The translations under genes were made by a program, and so were the position numbers. A DNA stretch of 64,000 bases from CAVVTR01 sp963751245. Lineage in GTDB: Bacteria; Acidobacteriota; Thermoanaerobaculia; Thermoanaerobaculales; Thermoanaerobaculaceae. The notes below the pieces were generated by a model, which made no database searches, had not been told where the DNA came from, and saw nothing but the letters and a program-made list of their open reading frames with translations. Where the stretch lies: positions 62,001-126,000 of the forward strand of contig CAVVTR010000002.1 in the NCBI GenBank assembly GCA_963751245.1, in the 5' to 3' direction. This document shows positions 43,775 to 52,918 of the stretch, in pieces. How positions within the stretch are numbered: the stretch's first letter is position 1; the number at the start of each line of letters is the position of its first letter.

Positions 43775-44569
43775 GTGCGTTCGCGACGCCAGCGGATGGG
43801 ACAGCACTTCTTGAGAGACGGCCGGGTCGCCGCCGCCATCGCGGCGGCGCTGCCCGCCGAGCCTCCGCGGGTGCTGGAGATCGGTCCCGGACGCGGCGCG
43901 CTCACGGCGCCCCTCCTCGAGCGGTTCGCTCACGTGCGGGCGCTGGAGCTGGACCCGGACCTGGCCGCCTCGCTGCCGGCGCGGCTGGGCCGGCCGGAGG
44001 GGCTGGAGGTGGTGACCGGGGATGCCCTGGACGTTGATCTCGACGAGGCCGGAGCCGGCGGTCCCTGGCTCCTCGCCGCCAACCTCCCCTACAGCGTGGG
44101 CACCGCCATCCTGCGGCGCCTGCTGGTCCGCCCCGAGCTGTTTCCCGTCATCGTGGTGATGGTCCAGCACGAGGTGGCGTCGCGTCTGCTCGCCCCCGCG
44201 GGCTCCCCCGACCGGGGCGCCCTGTCGGTGGAGGTCGAGGCGCGCGCCACGGGGGAGCTGCTGTTCCGCGTACCGCCCCGCGCCTTCGCGCCGCCCCCCC
44301 GGGTGGAGTCGGCGGTGGTGCGCCTGCGCCCGCACCCCGCCGGGGCCGAAGCCGGCGCCGTGGAGGCGGCGTTGCGCCTGGCCCGCGAGGCGTTCACCCA
44401 TCGGCGCAAGAAGCTCGTGAACGCCCTGTCCGCGGTGGGCGACGCGCCGGCCCTGGTCGCGGCGCTCGAGCGGGCCGGCGTCGACCCGGGCGCCCGGCCG
44501 CAGACCCTCGGGCTGAGAGAGTGGCTGGCGCTGGCCGCCGGCCTGGCGGCTCCGGGGAGCGCCGGGTGA
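43775..44569 (+). CDS. rsmA: 16S rRNA (adenine(1518)-N(6)/adenine(1519)-N(6))-dimethyltransferase
   Basis: KsgA/RsmA of 264 residues, methylating the two adenines near the 3' end of 16S rRNA. N-terminal GQHFLRD, the SAM motif VLEIGPGRGALTAPLL, the catalytic NLPY in LLAANLPYSVGTAIL, PPPRVESAVVRL and the C-terminal FTHRRKKLVNAL are all standard. GTG 43775 follows AAGGAGG at good spacing. The stop overlaps the RNase J start (GTGA), beginning the housekeeping operon that runs to 50.6 kb. Confidence 0.96.
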   Translation: MRSRRQRMGQHFLRDGRVAAAIAAALPAEPPRVLEIGPGRGALTAPLLERFAHVRALELDPDLAASLPARLGRPEGLEVVTGDALDVDLDEAGAGGPWLLAANLPYSVGTAILRRLLVRPELFPVIVVMVQHEVASRLLAPAGSPDRGALSVEVEARATGELLFRVPPRAFAPPPRVESAVVRLRPHPAGAEAGAVEAALRLAREAFTHRRKKLVNALSAVGDAPALVAALERAGVDPGARPQTLGLREWLALAAGLAAPGSAG

Positions 44570-46188
44570 CGGCGCGGGCGGTGCCCCTGGGGGGGCTCGG
44601 AGAGTTCGGCGCCAACTCCCTCCTCGTCGAGTGCGGGGCGGAGGGGCGGGTCCTGGTGGATGCCGGCGCGGCGTTCGTCGAGGGGCACGTCTTCGGGGTG
44701 GCCATGGAGGTCCCCGACTTCGCCGCGCTGGGCGGCCCCGCGCCCGCCGCCGTGGTGGTCACCCACGGGCACGACGACCACGGCCGGGGGCTCGGCGTGC
44801 TGTGCGCGGCGTACCCCCGCATCCGGGTCCTCGGCACGCGGGCTACCCTGGCCCGCGTCCGCCGCGACGCCGAGCCGCCTCCGGACGTGACGTTCCAGGA
44901 GATCGGGGACCGCCGGGAGTCTGCGGCCGGCGTCGGGCTGGAGTTCATGCCGGTGTCCCACTCGATTCCCGGCACGGTGATGACGAGGCTGTTCCTGGAG
45001 GGGACGCCCGCTGTCGTCGCCACCGACTTCAGGCTGACGCCCTCGGCGCTGGGGGAGACGACCTCCGCCGAGCGGCTGGACCGATGGGGCGGGGAGGGGG
45101 TGGGCGTGCTCTTCCTGGACGCCACCAACGCCCTGGTCGAGGCGGCGCCGCCGAGCGAGACCACGGTCGGGGAGGTCATGGCGGAGCAGGTGTCGGCCGC
45201 CCGCGGGGCGGTGGTGGTGGTGACGTTCGCCTCGCACGTGGGCCGCTTCCTCCAGGCCGCCCGGGCGGCCGTCGCCGCGGGCCGGGTCGTGGTGCCGGTG
45301 GGGCGCGGCATGGTGGAGTCGCTGGAGATCCAGGCGATCCTCGGTGGCCTCGGGCTCCCCCCCGGCGTGGTCCGCCGCTCCCGGGAGCTTGCGGACCTGC
45401 CCCGCGACGGGGTCGTCCTCGTCGCCACCGGGTCGCAGGGCGAGCCGGGCTCGGCGTTCTCCTCAATGGCGCTGGACCGGCTGCCCGGTTTCCACCTGCG
45501 GCGCGGAGACACCGTCCTCCACGCGGCCCGGGTCATCCCGGGAAGCGAGCGGCGGCTGGCCTCGGTGTTCGACGACTGCGTGCGCCTGGGGGCGCGGATC
45601 GTGACCGCCTCCGACGCGCCCCTGCACGCCTCCGGCCACCCGCACCGGGCCGAGCTGGAGGAGCTGCTGGCCCTGCTGCGGCCGCGCTGCGTGGTCCCCA
45701 TCCACGGGCGGCGCCGGCACCTGGCCGTCGTGTCCGAGCTGGCGGCACGGCACGGCGCCCGGGCGGTGGTGGTGGAGAACGGGGAGGAGCTCGAGCTCGT
45801 GGGCGGGGGCGCCGAGCCCACCGGGGAGCACCGCGGAGTGGGGCGCGTGCTGCTCGGCGAGCAGGGGGAGGTGTCGCTGGACCCGGGGCTCCTCCACCAG
45901 CGCCGCGCGCTCGCCCGCAACGGTCTCCTGGTGGCGGTGCTGGCCCGCCCCGGAGCCGCGGGCGCGCCGCTGCCGGATCCCGAGCTCGAGGGGGTGGGCC
46001 TGGACGTCGGCCCGGAGGCGCTGGACGACATGGCCGCCGCCCTCGGCGCCGAGCTGCGGCGGGAGGGGTCCGGGCTCCGCGACGACCCCGAGTGGCTCCG
46101 GAGTACAATGAACGCGTGGTTACGTGAACAGATGCGCCGAAGGCTGCGGCGACGTCCCGTCGTGCTGGCGCATGTCGTGGAGCCGTAG
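44566..46188 (+). CDS. Ribonuclease J-type metallo-beta-lactamase nuclease
   Basis: Beta-CASP nuclease of 540 residues, involved in mRNA decay and 5' processing. The metal site VVVTHGHDDHGRGLGVL, FMPVSHSIPGTV, VVATDFRLT, the beta-CASP blocks VVTFASHVGRFLQAA and VLVATGSQGEPGSA, and the motif DAPLHASGHPHRAELEELL are in the RNase J order; a C-terminal domain follows. GTG 44566 overlaps the rsmA stop. The usual Glu of HGHEDH is Asp here. It is directly followed by uppP without a gap. Confidence 0.9.
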   Translation: MTARAVPLGGLGEFGANSLLVECGAEGRVLVDAGAAFVEGHVFGVAMEVPDFAALGGPAPAAVVVTHGHDDHGRGLGVLCAAYPRIRVLGTRATLARVRRDAEPPPDVTFQEIGDRRESAAGVGLEFMPVSHSIPGTVMTRLFLEGTPAVVATDFRLTPSALGETTSAERLDRWGGEGVGVLFLDATNALVEAAPPSETTVGEVMAEQVSAARGAVVVVTFASHVGRFLQAARAAVAAGRVVVPVGRGMVESLEIQAILGGLGLPPGVVRRSRELADLPRDGVVLVATGSQGEPGSAFSSMALDRLPGFHLRRGDTVLHAARVIPGSERRLASVFDDCVRLGARIVTASDAPLHASGHPHRAELEELLALLRPRCVVPIHGRRRHLAVVSELAARHGARAVVVENGEELELVGGGAEPTGEHRGVGRVLLGEQGEVSLDPGLLHQRRALARNGLLVAVLARPGAAGAPLPDPELEGVGLDVGPEALDDMAAALGAELRREGSGLRDDPEWLRSTMNAWLREQMRRRLRRRPVVLAHVVEP

Positions 46189-46977
46189 ATGACTCTTCTC
46201 CAGGCCTTGTTGCTCGGAGTGATCCAGGGGATCACCGAGTTCCTCCCGGTGTCGTCCTCCGGGCACCTCGCCGTGGCGCAGCTTCTCCTTCCCTCGTTCA
46301 GTCAGCCGGGGGTCGTTTTCGACACCGCGCTCCACCTGGGCACCGTCGTCGCGGTCGTGCTGCTGGAGTGGCGCCGGGTGGCGGAGGCGGTCACCGGCGG
46401 GTACTTCTGGCGCCTGACGTTCCAGTTGGGGGTGGGGACGGCGGCCACCGTAGCGGTGGCGCTGCCGCTGCGCCACCGCGCCGAGGCGGCGTTCCAGATG
46501 CCCCTGATGGTGGCGGCCGGCTTCGTCCTGACGGCGCTCCTCCTGCTGGTGGGGCGCACCCTCGGGGGCGACCGCCGGGCGTCCTCCATGCAGTGGACGG
46601 GGGTGGTCCTCGTCGGCCTGGTCCAGGGTGTGGCCGTGTTCCCAGGGGTCTCGCGCTCCGGCTCCACCATCGTGGCCGGCCTGGGCGTCGGCCTGGACCG
46701 TCGCTGGGCCGCCGACTTCTCCTTCCTCCTGTCGGTGCCGGCCATCGTCGGAGCGGCGCTGGTGGAGGGGTGGTCGAACCGGGCCGCGCTCGGGGCGGGC
46801 GCCTCCTCGCTGCTGCTGCCGTCGCTGGTCGGCGCGCTGGCGGCCGCGGTGGTGGGAGCGGCCGCCCTCGTGGTGGTGCGGCGACTGGTCCTGCGCGGGA
46901 GGCTCCACCTGTTCGCCTACTATCTGCTCCCGCTCGCGGTGGCGGTGGGAGCGCTGACGTTCGCGGGCGTGCTGTGA
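46189..46977 (+). CDS. uppP: Undecaprenyl-diphosphatase
   Basis: BacA/UppP of 262 residues, an integral membrane enzyme recycling undecaprenyl pyrophosphate for cell-wall synthesis. The first motif is LGVIQGITEFLPVSSSGHLA (catalytic Glu and Ser/His) and the second is VFPGVSRSGSTIVAGLGVGL; the remaining sequence is hydrophobic with about seven helices. ATG directly follows the RNase J stop and its own TGA shares a base with the ftsK ATG. Confidence 0.96.
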   Translation: MTLLQALLLGVIQGITEFLPVSSSGHLAVAQLLLPSFSQPGVVFDTALHLGTVVAVVLLEWRRVAEAVTGGYFWRLTFQLGVGTAATVAVALPLRHRAEAAFQMPLMVAAGFVLTALLLLVGRTLGGDRRASSMQWTGVVLVGLVQGVAVFPGVSRSGSTIVAGLGVGLDRRWAADFSFLLSVPAIVGAALVEGWSNRAALGAGASSLLLPSLVGALAAAVVGAAALVVVRRLVLRGRLHLFAYYLLPLAVAVGALTFAGVL

Positions 46978-49325
46978 TGGCGCGCAGCCGGGAGGAGATC
47001 GCCCGCGAGATCGCCGGCTACCTCCTCGGCCTGATCGGCGTGCTGGTGCTCCTGGCGGTGGCCACCTACCATCCGCTGGACCCCTCGCTCTTCGCCGCCG
47101 GCAGCGACGAGGTGCACAACCTCCTTTCCTACGGGGGGGCCGCGGTGGCCGGGGCGCTGGTCACGCTGCTCGGCGTCGTGGCGCTGCTGGTGCCGGCGCT
47201 GCTCGTCGCGGTGGGATGGGAGTGGCTGCACGGCCGTGTCCTGGAGGCTCCCGGGCTGCAGGGCGGAGCGTGGACCGCGGCGGCGGTGTTCACCAGCGGT
47301 CTGCTCAGCACGCTGGTGGGGACCACCCACTACCGCCACGGGGCGCTGGAGTGGGGCGGCGAGCTGGGGCGCCTGGTGGCCTCCGGTCTCCACGAGAGCC
47401 TGGGCGCCGTGGGAGCGCTGCTGGTGTGTCTGGCCGGCGCCGTTGCGGGTACCGTCTTCGGCGTCCGCGGCTCCCTCGCCCAGACCATCGACCGGGCCGC
47501 GGAGACGCTGCGCCGCAGGCGCTCGGAGCTGGCGGCCCGCCGCGCCAGGGAGCGGAAGGAGAAGCAGGAGATCAAGGCGGGCAAAGACCTGCTGCGCCGC
47601 CACCGGGAGCGGCACCCCGAGCTGCCGCGCCCGCCGCTGGTGATGCGCGAGGTGGCCGGCGAGGGGCGGTTCCGGATCCGCCGTGCGGCGCCGGAGCCGC
47701 TGCCGGAGCCCGCGCCCGGCGGGGCGCCGCCCCGGCGGGCCGCGCCCCGCGGCGGCGCGCAGCGGCCCGCGGCGCAACCCGAGTCGGAGGCGCCGGTCCA
47801 GAAGGTGTTCGGCTTCGTGGAGGACACACCGCTGTCCGCGCTGCCGGAGAAGACGATGCTGCTCCCCGCCGCGCCGGCCGCGCCCCCGGACCCGAGACAC
47901 CTGGCGGCGATGCGCGAGCTCGTCGAGGTGAAGTGCCGGGAGTTCCGCGTCGAGGGCAACGTCGAGGACGTCCTCCCGGGGCCCGTCATCACGACCTACG
48001 AGTTCCGCCCCGCCGCCGGGGTCAAGTACGCGCAGGTGGTGGCGCTGGAGGACGACCTCGCCCTCGGGCTCCAGGTGGAGGCCGTGCGCATCGAGCGCAT
48101 CCCCGGCAAGGCCTCGGTGGGCATCGAGGTGCCCAACCCGGAGCGGCAGACCATCGTGCTCCGGGAGCTCGTCGACTCGCCCAAGTTCGTCCACTCCGCC
48201 TCGCCGCTGACCCTGGCCCTGGGCAAGGACATCCACGGCCGGCCGTTCGTGGCGGACCTGCAGCGCATGCCCCACCTGCTCATCGGCGGCTTCACCGGCT
48301 CGGGCAAGAGCGTCGGCATCAACGCCATGATCATGTCGATCCTGTTCAAGGCGACGCCGGAGCAGGTGCGCTTCATCCTCATCGACCCCAAGATGGTCGA
48401 GCTCGGGATGTACGAGAAGCTGCCACACCTCCTCACGCCGATCATCTCGGACCCGCGGGAGGCGGCCCGGGCGCTGCGCTGGGCGGTGCGCGAGATGCGC
48501 GAGCGCTACGCGCTCCTGGCCGCCTGCAAGGTGCGCAACCTCGCCCAGTACAACACCCTCCTCACCGATCCGGAGGCCCGGGCGGCGGCGTCGCAGCTGC
48601 GGGACGGCGAGGAGCTCAACCCCCTCCCCCTCATCGTCATCATCATCGACGAGCTGGCCGACCTGATGATGACCTGCGCCAACGAGGTGGAGGACTCCAT
48701 CGGGCACCTCTCCCAGATGGCCCGGGCCGTGGGGATCCACCTGATCTTCGCCACCCAGAGGCCCAGCGTGGACATCGTCACCGGCGTGATCAAGGCCAAC
48801 TTCCCTTGCCGCATCGGCTACAAGGTCCGCACCCGGTTCGACTCCCGCACCATCCTGGACACCGAGGGGGCCGAGTGTCTCCTCGGCATGGGCGACATGC
48901 TGTTCCTGCCGCCGGGGTCCTCGCGCCCCGTGCGCGTGCACGGCTGCCTGGTGCGCGAGGAGGAGATCCTCACCGTGCTCAAGCACCTCAGGCGGCTGGG
49001 CAAGCCGGAGTTCGACAGCCGGGTCACCGAGGAGCCCGAGCCCGGCGCCGGGGGCGACGGCGACCCCGTCTGGGACGATCCCATGTACGATTCCGCGGCC
49101 CGGCTGGTGGTGGGCTCGCGCAAGGCTTCGGCGTCGTTCATCCAGCGCAAGCTGCGGCTGGGCTACGCGCGCTCGGCCCGGCTCGTCGACATGATGGAGC
49201 AGCAGGGGCTGGTGGGGCCGCCGCAGGGGTCGCGGGGCCGCGAGGTCCTGGTGCCCCCGGACTACTTCCAGGAGGTCGACGCGACCCACGCCCTCAACGG
49301 CGGCCAGGAGGCTACGGATGATTGA
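46977..49325 (+). CDS. ftsK: DNA translocase FtsK
   Basis: Septal DNA pump of 782 residues. The N-terminus has four membrane helices (residues ~15-165). A Pro/Arg-rich linker (residues ~175-290) leads to the motor: LLIGGFTGSGKSVGINAMIM (Walker A) and PLIVIIIDELADLMM (Walker B). The C-terminal gamma winged helix (ASASFIQRKLRLGYARSARL) reads the orienting KOPS sites. Linker and N-terminus are short, as in SpoIIIE-length proteins. ATG 46977 overlaps the uppP stop. Confidence 0.96.
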   Translation: MARSREEIAREIAGYLLGLIGVLVLLAVATYHPLDPSLFAAGSDEVHNLLSYGGAAVAGALVTLLGVVALLVPALLVAVGWEWLHGRVLEAPGLQGGAWTAAAVFTSGLLSTLVGTTHYRHGALEWGGELGRLVASGLHESLGAVGALLVCLAGAVAGTVFGVRGSLAQTIDRAAETLRRRRSELAARRARERKEKQEIKAGKDLLRRHRERHPELPRPPLVMREVAGEGRFRIRRAAPEPLPEPAPGGAPPRRAAPRGGAQRPAAQPESEAPVQKVFGFVEDTPLSALPEKTMLLPAAPAAPPDPRHLAAMRELVEVKCREFRVEGNVEDVLPGPVITTYEFRPAAGVKYAQVVALEDDLALGLQVEAVRIERIPGKASVGIEVPNPERQTIVLRELVDSPKFVHSASPLTLALGKDIHGRPFVADLQRMPHLLIGGFTGSGKSVGINAMIMSILFKATPEQVRFILIDPKMVELGMYEKLPHLLTPIISDPREAARALRWAVREMRERYALLAACKVRNLAQYNTLLTDPEARAAASQLRDGEELNPLPLIVIIIDELADLMMTCANEVEDSIGHLSQMARAVGIHLIFATQRPSVDIVTGVIKANFPCRIGYKVRTRFDSRTILDTEGAECLLGMGDMLFLPPGSSRPVRVHGCLVREEEILTVLKHLRRLGKPEFDSRVTEEPEPGAGGDGDPVWDDPMYDSAARLVVGSRKASASFIQRKLRLGYARSARLVDMMEQQGLVGPPQGSRGREVLVPPDYFQEVDATHALNGGQEATDD

Positions 49326-49617
49326 TCTCACCCCCCAGGCGACGACGTACCTGCTCGTGACCACGGGAGTCCTGATGCTCCTGCTCGTCGTCAGCATGCT
49401 GTCCCGTCCCCGCGTCTTCACGCAGTACCTGCGGCACATGACAGGAATCTCCCTGTCGCCGCGGGACGTTGCACGGGTGTACCGCGCGCGGGGTCAGGGC
49501 GGGGTGAGGGATCTGTTCCTCGACCTGATCATCAGGCAGGACCTCGCGGACGGGCCGAAGGTCACGCCGGACAGCTCTCCGGACCTGGCCGTGCTGGCGC
49601 CACTGGAGAGGAGATGA
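49318..49617 (+). CDS. Small single-span membrane protein of unknown function
   Basis: A 99-residue protein with one N-terminal membrane helix (TTYLLVTTGVLMLLLVVSML) and a basic cytoplasmic part (LSPRDVARVYRARGQGGVRD). It starts inside the last codons of ftsK after AGGAGG and its stop overlaps the next start (ATGA), so it is certainly translated within the operon. No family is recognised; codon use matches its neighbours. Confidence 0.75.
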   Translation: MIDLTPQATTYLLVTTGVLMLLLVVSMLSRPRVFTQYLRHMTGISLSPRDVARVYRARGQGGVRDLFLDLIIRQDLADGPKVTPDSSPDLAVLAPLERR

Positions 49618-50099
49618 GCGACTCGAGACGTCTGGACGCCCTCCGCGGCGAGGGAGTGGAGTTCGTATCGGGGGTGCCCTGCTCGTACCTGGCCCGGTTC
49701 TTCGCCGGTTGCGCCGGGCTCCCGCCCAACGTGTTCATGCCGGCGGTCCGCGAGGACCACGTGGTGGCGGCGTGCGCGGGAGCGTGGCTGAGCGGCCTGC
49801 TGCCGCTGGCGGCGATGCAGAACTCGGGGCTGGGCTACTGCCTGGAGGTGCTCGCCTCGCTCCATCTCATCTACGACATCCCGCTGCCCATGGTGGTCTC
49901 GGACCGGGGCGCGCCGGGCGACTTCGAGGAGCACCTGGTGCTCGGCCACCGGGCGCGGAGGCTCCTCGACCTGTTCGACATCCCCTGGCGGGAGGCGGCC
50001 GCGGACGCCGAGGCGGAGGACGCGGCGTGGCTCGTGAAGACCGCCGTCGGACGCCGTCGTCCCGCCGTGGTGCTGGTGGGGAAGGGGGCGGACCGATGA
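49614..50099 (+). CDS. ThDP-dependent decarboxylase alpha subunit (sulfopyruvate/phosphonopyruvate decarboxylase-like, ComD type)
   Basis: The pyrimidine-binding half of a split thiamine-diphosphate decarboxylase, 161 residues. GVEFVSGVPCSYLARFF, the Glu/Asp-containing AVREDHVVAACAGAWLSG and LAAMQNSGLGYCLEVLASL match the alpha subunit of sulfopyruvate decarboxylase and the N-terminal half of phosphonopyruvate decarboxylase. The partner subunit follows with a 4-base overlap. No coenzyme M or phosphonate genes are seen in the window, so the true substrate (a 3-substituted pyruvate) is open. Confidence 0.8.
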   Translation: MSDSRRLDALRGEGVEFVSGVPCSYLARFFAGCAGLPPNVFMPAVREDHVVAACAGAWLSGLLPLAAMQNSGLGYCLEVLASLHLIYDIPLPMVVSDRGAPGDFEEHLVLGHRARRLLDLFDIPWREAAADAEAEDAAWLVKTAVGRRRPAVVLVGKGADR

Positions 50100-50656
50100 C
50101 GCGGGGCGAAGCGGTGGCGACGGCGCTGTCCATGCTGGCGGACCAGGACATCGTGGTGGCGGCGGACGGGGCCATCTCCCGGGAGGCCTACCGCGCGCTG
50201 GACAGGCCGCGCACCTTCTACATGCTGGGCTCCATGGGTCAGGTGGCGTCCATCGCCGCGGCCCTCGCGCGCACCCGCTTCGAGAGGGTCGTGGCACTCG
50301 ACGGCGACGGCAACCTGCTCATGGGCTTCGGCGGCCTCGCCATGGTCGGCGGCCTCAAGCCCGCCAACCTCTACCACCTGGTGCTGGACAACGGGGCCTA
50401 CGCCACCACCGGAGGGCAGCCCACGCTGGCCCGGCAGGTCGACCTCTCGGCCACGGCCGCGGCGGCGGGGTACCCGTGGTCGCGGCGTTGCTTCTCCCCG
50501 GAGCACTCCCGCGCCGCCATCGAGAGCTGGCTGGAGGCCCAGGGGCCGGCGATGCTGGTGCTGGCCGTGAGCGGAGAGGACGACCCGGCGCCGCGGATTC
50601 CCATGGCGCCGCAGGAGATGGCGGAGCGCTTCCGGCGCGCCCTGGCGGCCGGCTGA
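50096..50656 (+). CDS. ThDP-dependent decarboxylase beta subunit (ComE type)
   Basis: The diphosphate-binding half, 186 residues. The ThDP/Mg motif runs VVALDGDGNLLMGFGGLAM to YHLVLDNGAYATTGGQPTL (GDG...N spacing correct), and an upstream helix has MLGSMGQVASIAAALA. It matches sulfopyruvate decarboxylase beta subunits and the C-terminal half of phosphonopyruvate decarboxylase. It is the last gene of the operon and converges on the FAD oxidoreductase 13 bases away. Confidence 0.8.
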   Translation: MTRGEAVATALSMLADQDIVVAADGAISREAYRALDRPRTFYMLGSMGQVASIAAALARTRFERVVALDGDGNLLMGFGGLAMVGGLKPANLYHLVLDNGAYATTGGQPTLARQVDLSATAAAAGYPWSRRCFSPEHSRAAIESWLEAQGPAMLVLAVSGEDDPAPRIPMAPQEMAERFRRALAAG

Positions 50657-50669
50657 GCCCCCGCCGCCC

Positions 50670-51860
50670 TCAGGTCAGGCGGCCGACGAGGTCGCGGGCC
50701 CGCGTGGGGCGGTCCTCGCGGAGCAGGGCCCGGGCCGCGTCCACCCGCTCCCAGACGTTCCACAGCAGGACTCCCCGGACCCGGTCCCCGCGCAGGTAGT
50801 AGACGACGCCCTTCTGCTCGGGCTCCTGCCAGTCCGCCACGGTCTCGGCCGAGGCGTCCAGTTCGCCCACCGCCTCGAACCCCGCCTCGAAGAGATCCGA
50901 GTAGAAGAAGGGGATGTGGTCGTACGGCGCATCGTCGCCGGCCATGCCGCGTCCGGCGGCCCGCCCGGTGCTGAGGGCGTTGTCCTCGTGCTCCACCCGC
51001 CAGCGCTCGCCGGTGACGGGGTTGAGGGTGGAGGCCACGTCCCCGGCCGCCCACACGCCGGGCGCGGAGGTGCGGAGACGGCCGTCCACGTGGATGCCGT
51101 CGCCCACCTCGAGCCCCGCCGCCTCGGCCAGGGCGGTCTCGGGGTGGATGCCGATCCCCGCCACGACGGTGTCGACCTCGACGGTGCGCGGATCCGCGCC
51201 GGACAGGGGCCGGGCTCGGACGGTCAAGGAGTCGCCGCGGCGCTCGACTGCCACCACCTCGTGGCGGGAGAGGACCTCGACACCGCGCTCCCGGTAGGTC
51301 CCGGTGACCGCGCGGGCCAGGGCGGCGGGGAACAGCCGGGCGCCCACCTCCCGCTCCGGGAAGAGCATCGTGACCTTGGCACCGGTGGTGGCCAGGGCGG
51401 CGGCGATCTCGAAGCCGATGAAGCCTCCCCCGACGACCGCGAAGCGCCGTCCCTCCGCGCTGGCGGCGCGGAGCCGGTGGAAGTCGTCCAGGGTCCGGAA
51501 GTAGACGATGTCGTCGCCCCCGAAGGGCAGCCGCCTGGGCGCGCCCCCCGTGGCCAGGAGGAGCCTGTCGAACTCCACGACGCCGCCGGTGTCGTCCACG
51601 GCGCGGCGCGCCTGGAGGTCGAGCGAGACGACGCGCCGCCCCAGCCGGAGGTCGGCGCCGCGCTCGGCGGTGCCGCGCCAGATCTTCGCCTCGGGGGTGT
51701 CGTGCCAGAGCCCCTTGCTCAACGGGGGACGGTCGTACGGCGGGTGCCGCTCCCCCCCGATCAGCCCGATGGCGCCGTCGGGGTCCAGCGAGCGGATGCC
51801 CTCCACCGCCGCGTCGGCCGTCATCCCGCCCCCGACGATCAGGTATCGGTATCGGTCCAT
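50670..51860 (-). CDS. FAD-dependent pyridine nucleotide-disulfide-type oxidoreductase (ferredoxin reductase/AIF-like)
   Basis: Flavoprotein of 396 residues. It has the FAD motif YLIVGGGMTADAAVEGIRS, PPYDRPPLSKGLW (typical of rubredoxin/ferredoxin reductases), the second Rossmann motif FAVVGGGFIGFEIAAALA for NAD(P)H, VWAAGDVAST and a C-terminal AIF-like domain (YLRGDRVRGVLLWNVW). No redox disulfide CxxxxC is present. The expected electron partner is a small ferredoxin, and none is encoded nearby. ATG 51860 follows GAGGGAA. Confidence 0.9.
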   Translation of the reverse strand: MDRYRYLIVGGGMTADAAVEGIRSLDPDGAIGLIGGERHPPYDRPPLSKGLWHDTPEAKIWRGTAERGADLRLGRRVVSLDLQARRAVDDTGGVVEFDRLLLATGGAPRRLPFGGDDIVYFRTLDDFHRLRAASAEGRRFAVVGGGFIGFEIAAALATTGAKVTMLFPEREVGARLFPAALARAVTGTYRERGVEVLSRHEVVAVERRGDSLTVRARPLSGADPRTVEVDTVVAGIGIHPETALAEAAGLEVGDGIHVDGRLRTSAPGVWAAGDVASTLNPVTGERWRVEHEDNALSTGRAAGRGMAGDDAPYDHIPFFYSDLFEAGFEAVGELDASAETVADWQEPEQKGVVYYLRGDRVRGVLLWNVWERVDAARALLREDRPTRARDLVGRLT

Positions 51861-51952
51861 GGTTCCCTCCCCGGCACCCGCTCCCCGCCCGGGAACGCGC
51901 GGCGCACGGCCTGTTCAACGGGGTGCGCGCTGAGGGAATTGCACCCTTTTGC

Positions 51953-52918
51953 TCAGTCCCGGGGGGTGAGGACGGGCCCGAGCACCTCGGCCGCGGTCTG
52001 CCCGCCCTTGATGCCGAAGTCGAGGGTGCGGATGGGGAAGGGGATGGTGATCCCCTCGCGGTTGTAGGCCGCCTTGATGCGCATGATCGCGTCGGAGCGC
52101 GCGGCAAGGAAGTCGGGCTGCTCCCGAAAGCGGATCCAGAACCTCACGGTGAAGTCGATGGAGCTTGAGCCGAAGCCGGTGAAGAAGAGGTCCGGGTCCC
52201 GGTCGGCCAGGCGCGGTGTCACGCCCCGCACGGCCTCCAGCGTGACGTCGCGGACCTTCTCCAGGTCGTCGCCGTAGGAGATCCCCACCTCCAGGTCGAC
52301 CCGGCGCAGCCCGGTGGCGGTGAAGTTCATGATGGGCTTCTCGAGCACGTCGCGGTTGGGGAGGAACACCACCTGACCCTGGAGGGTGCGCAGGACCGTG
52401 GCGCGGAGGTTGAGCTCGCTGATGCGGCCCAGGTGTCCGTTGGTCTCCACCAGGTCGCCCACGGTGAACGGCCGCCGCACGGAGATGAGGATCCCGGCCA
52501 GGAAGTTGGCCGCGATGCTCTGGAAGGCGAAGCCCAGGGCGAGACCCATGACGCCGGCCCCGGCCAGCAGCGAGGTCACCGTCTTGTCCAGCTTCAGTAC
52601 CCCCAGGGCGATGAGCAGGCCGATGGTGATGACCGTCAGCGCCCCGACGGTGGCCAGGAGGTTCGGGACCACCGACTCCTGGGAGGCGCGCCGCAGGGCG
52701 CGGACGAGGATCTTGCGGACGATCTTCGCGAGGAACCAGAACGCCATCATCACCAGGACGGCCACCACCAGGTTGGGCAGCATCGTGATGACGATGCCGA
52801 GCCACCCGCGGAGCTTGGTCATGAGGTGCTCGACCGCCTGCGTCATGGTCGCCCCGTCCGGCGTGCCGGTCCCGCGGGCGGCCGCGCTGACGAGGAACGC
52901 TGCGAACAGATCACGCAT
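51953..52918 (-). CDS. MscS-family small-conductance mechanosensitive channel
   Basis: A 321-residue channel. It has three N-terminal helices, the pore-lining TM3 with Gly/Ala packing (GAGVMGLALGFAFQSIAANF), the MscS beta domain (VRRPFTVGDLVETNGHLGRI; VVFLPNRDVLEKPIMNFTAT) and the C-terminal alpha/beta vestibule. It starts eight bases inside the end of the GNAT gene, suggesting co-transcription. It releases osmolytes on hypo-osmotic shock. Confidence 0.93.
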   Translation of the reverse strand: MRDLFAAFLVSAAARGTGTPDGATMTQAVEHLMTKLRGWLGIVITMLPNLVVAVLVMMAFWFLAKIVRKILVRALRRASQESVVPNLLATVGALTVITIGLLIALGVLKLDKTVTSLLAGAGVMGLALGFAFQSIAANFLAGILISVRRPFTVGDLVETNGHLGRISELNLRATVLRTLQGQVVFLPNRDVLEKPIMNFTATGLRRVDLEVGISYGDDLEKVRDVTLEAVRGVTPRLADRDPDLFFTGFGSSSIDFTVRFWIRFREQPDFLAARSDAIMRIKAAYNREGITIPFPIRTLDFGIKGGQTAAEVLGPVLTPRD

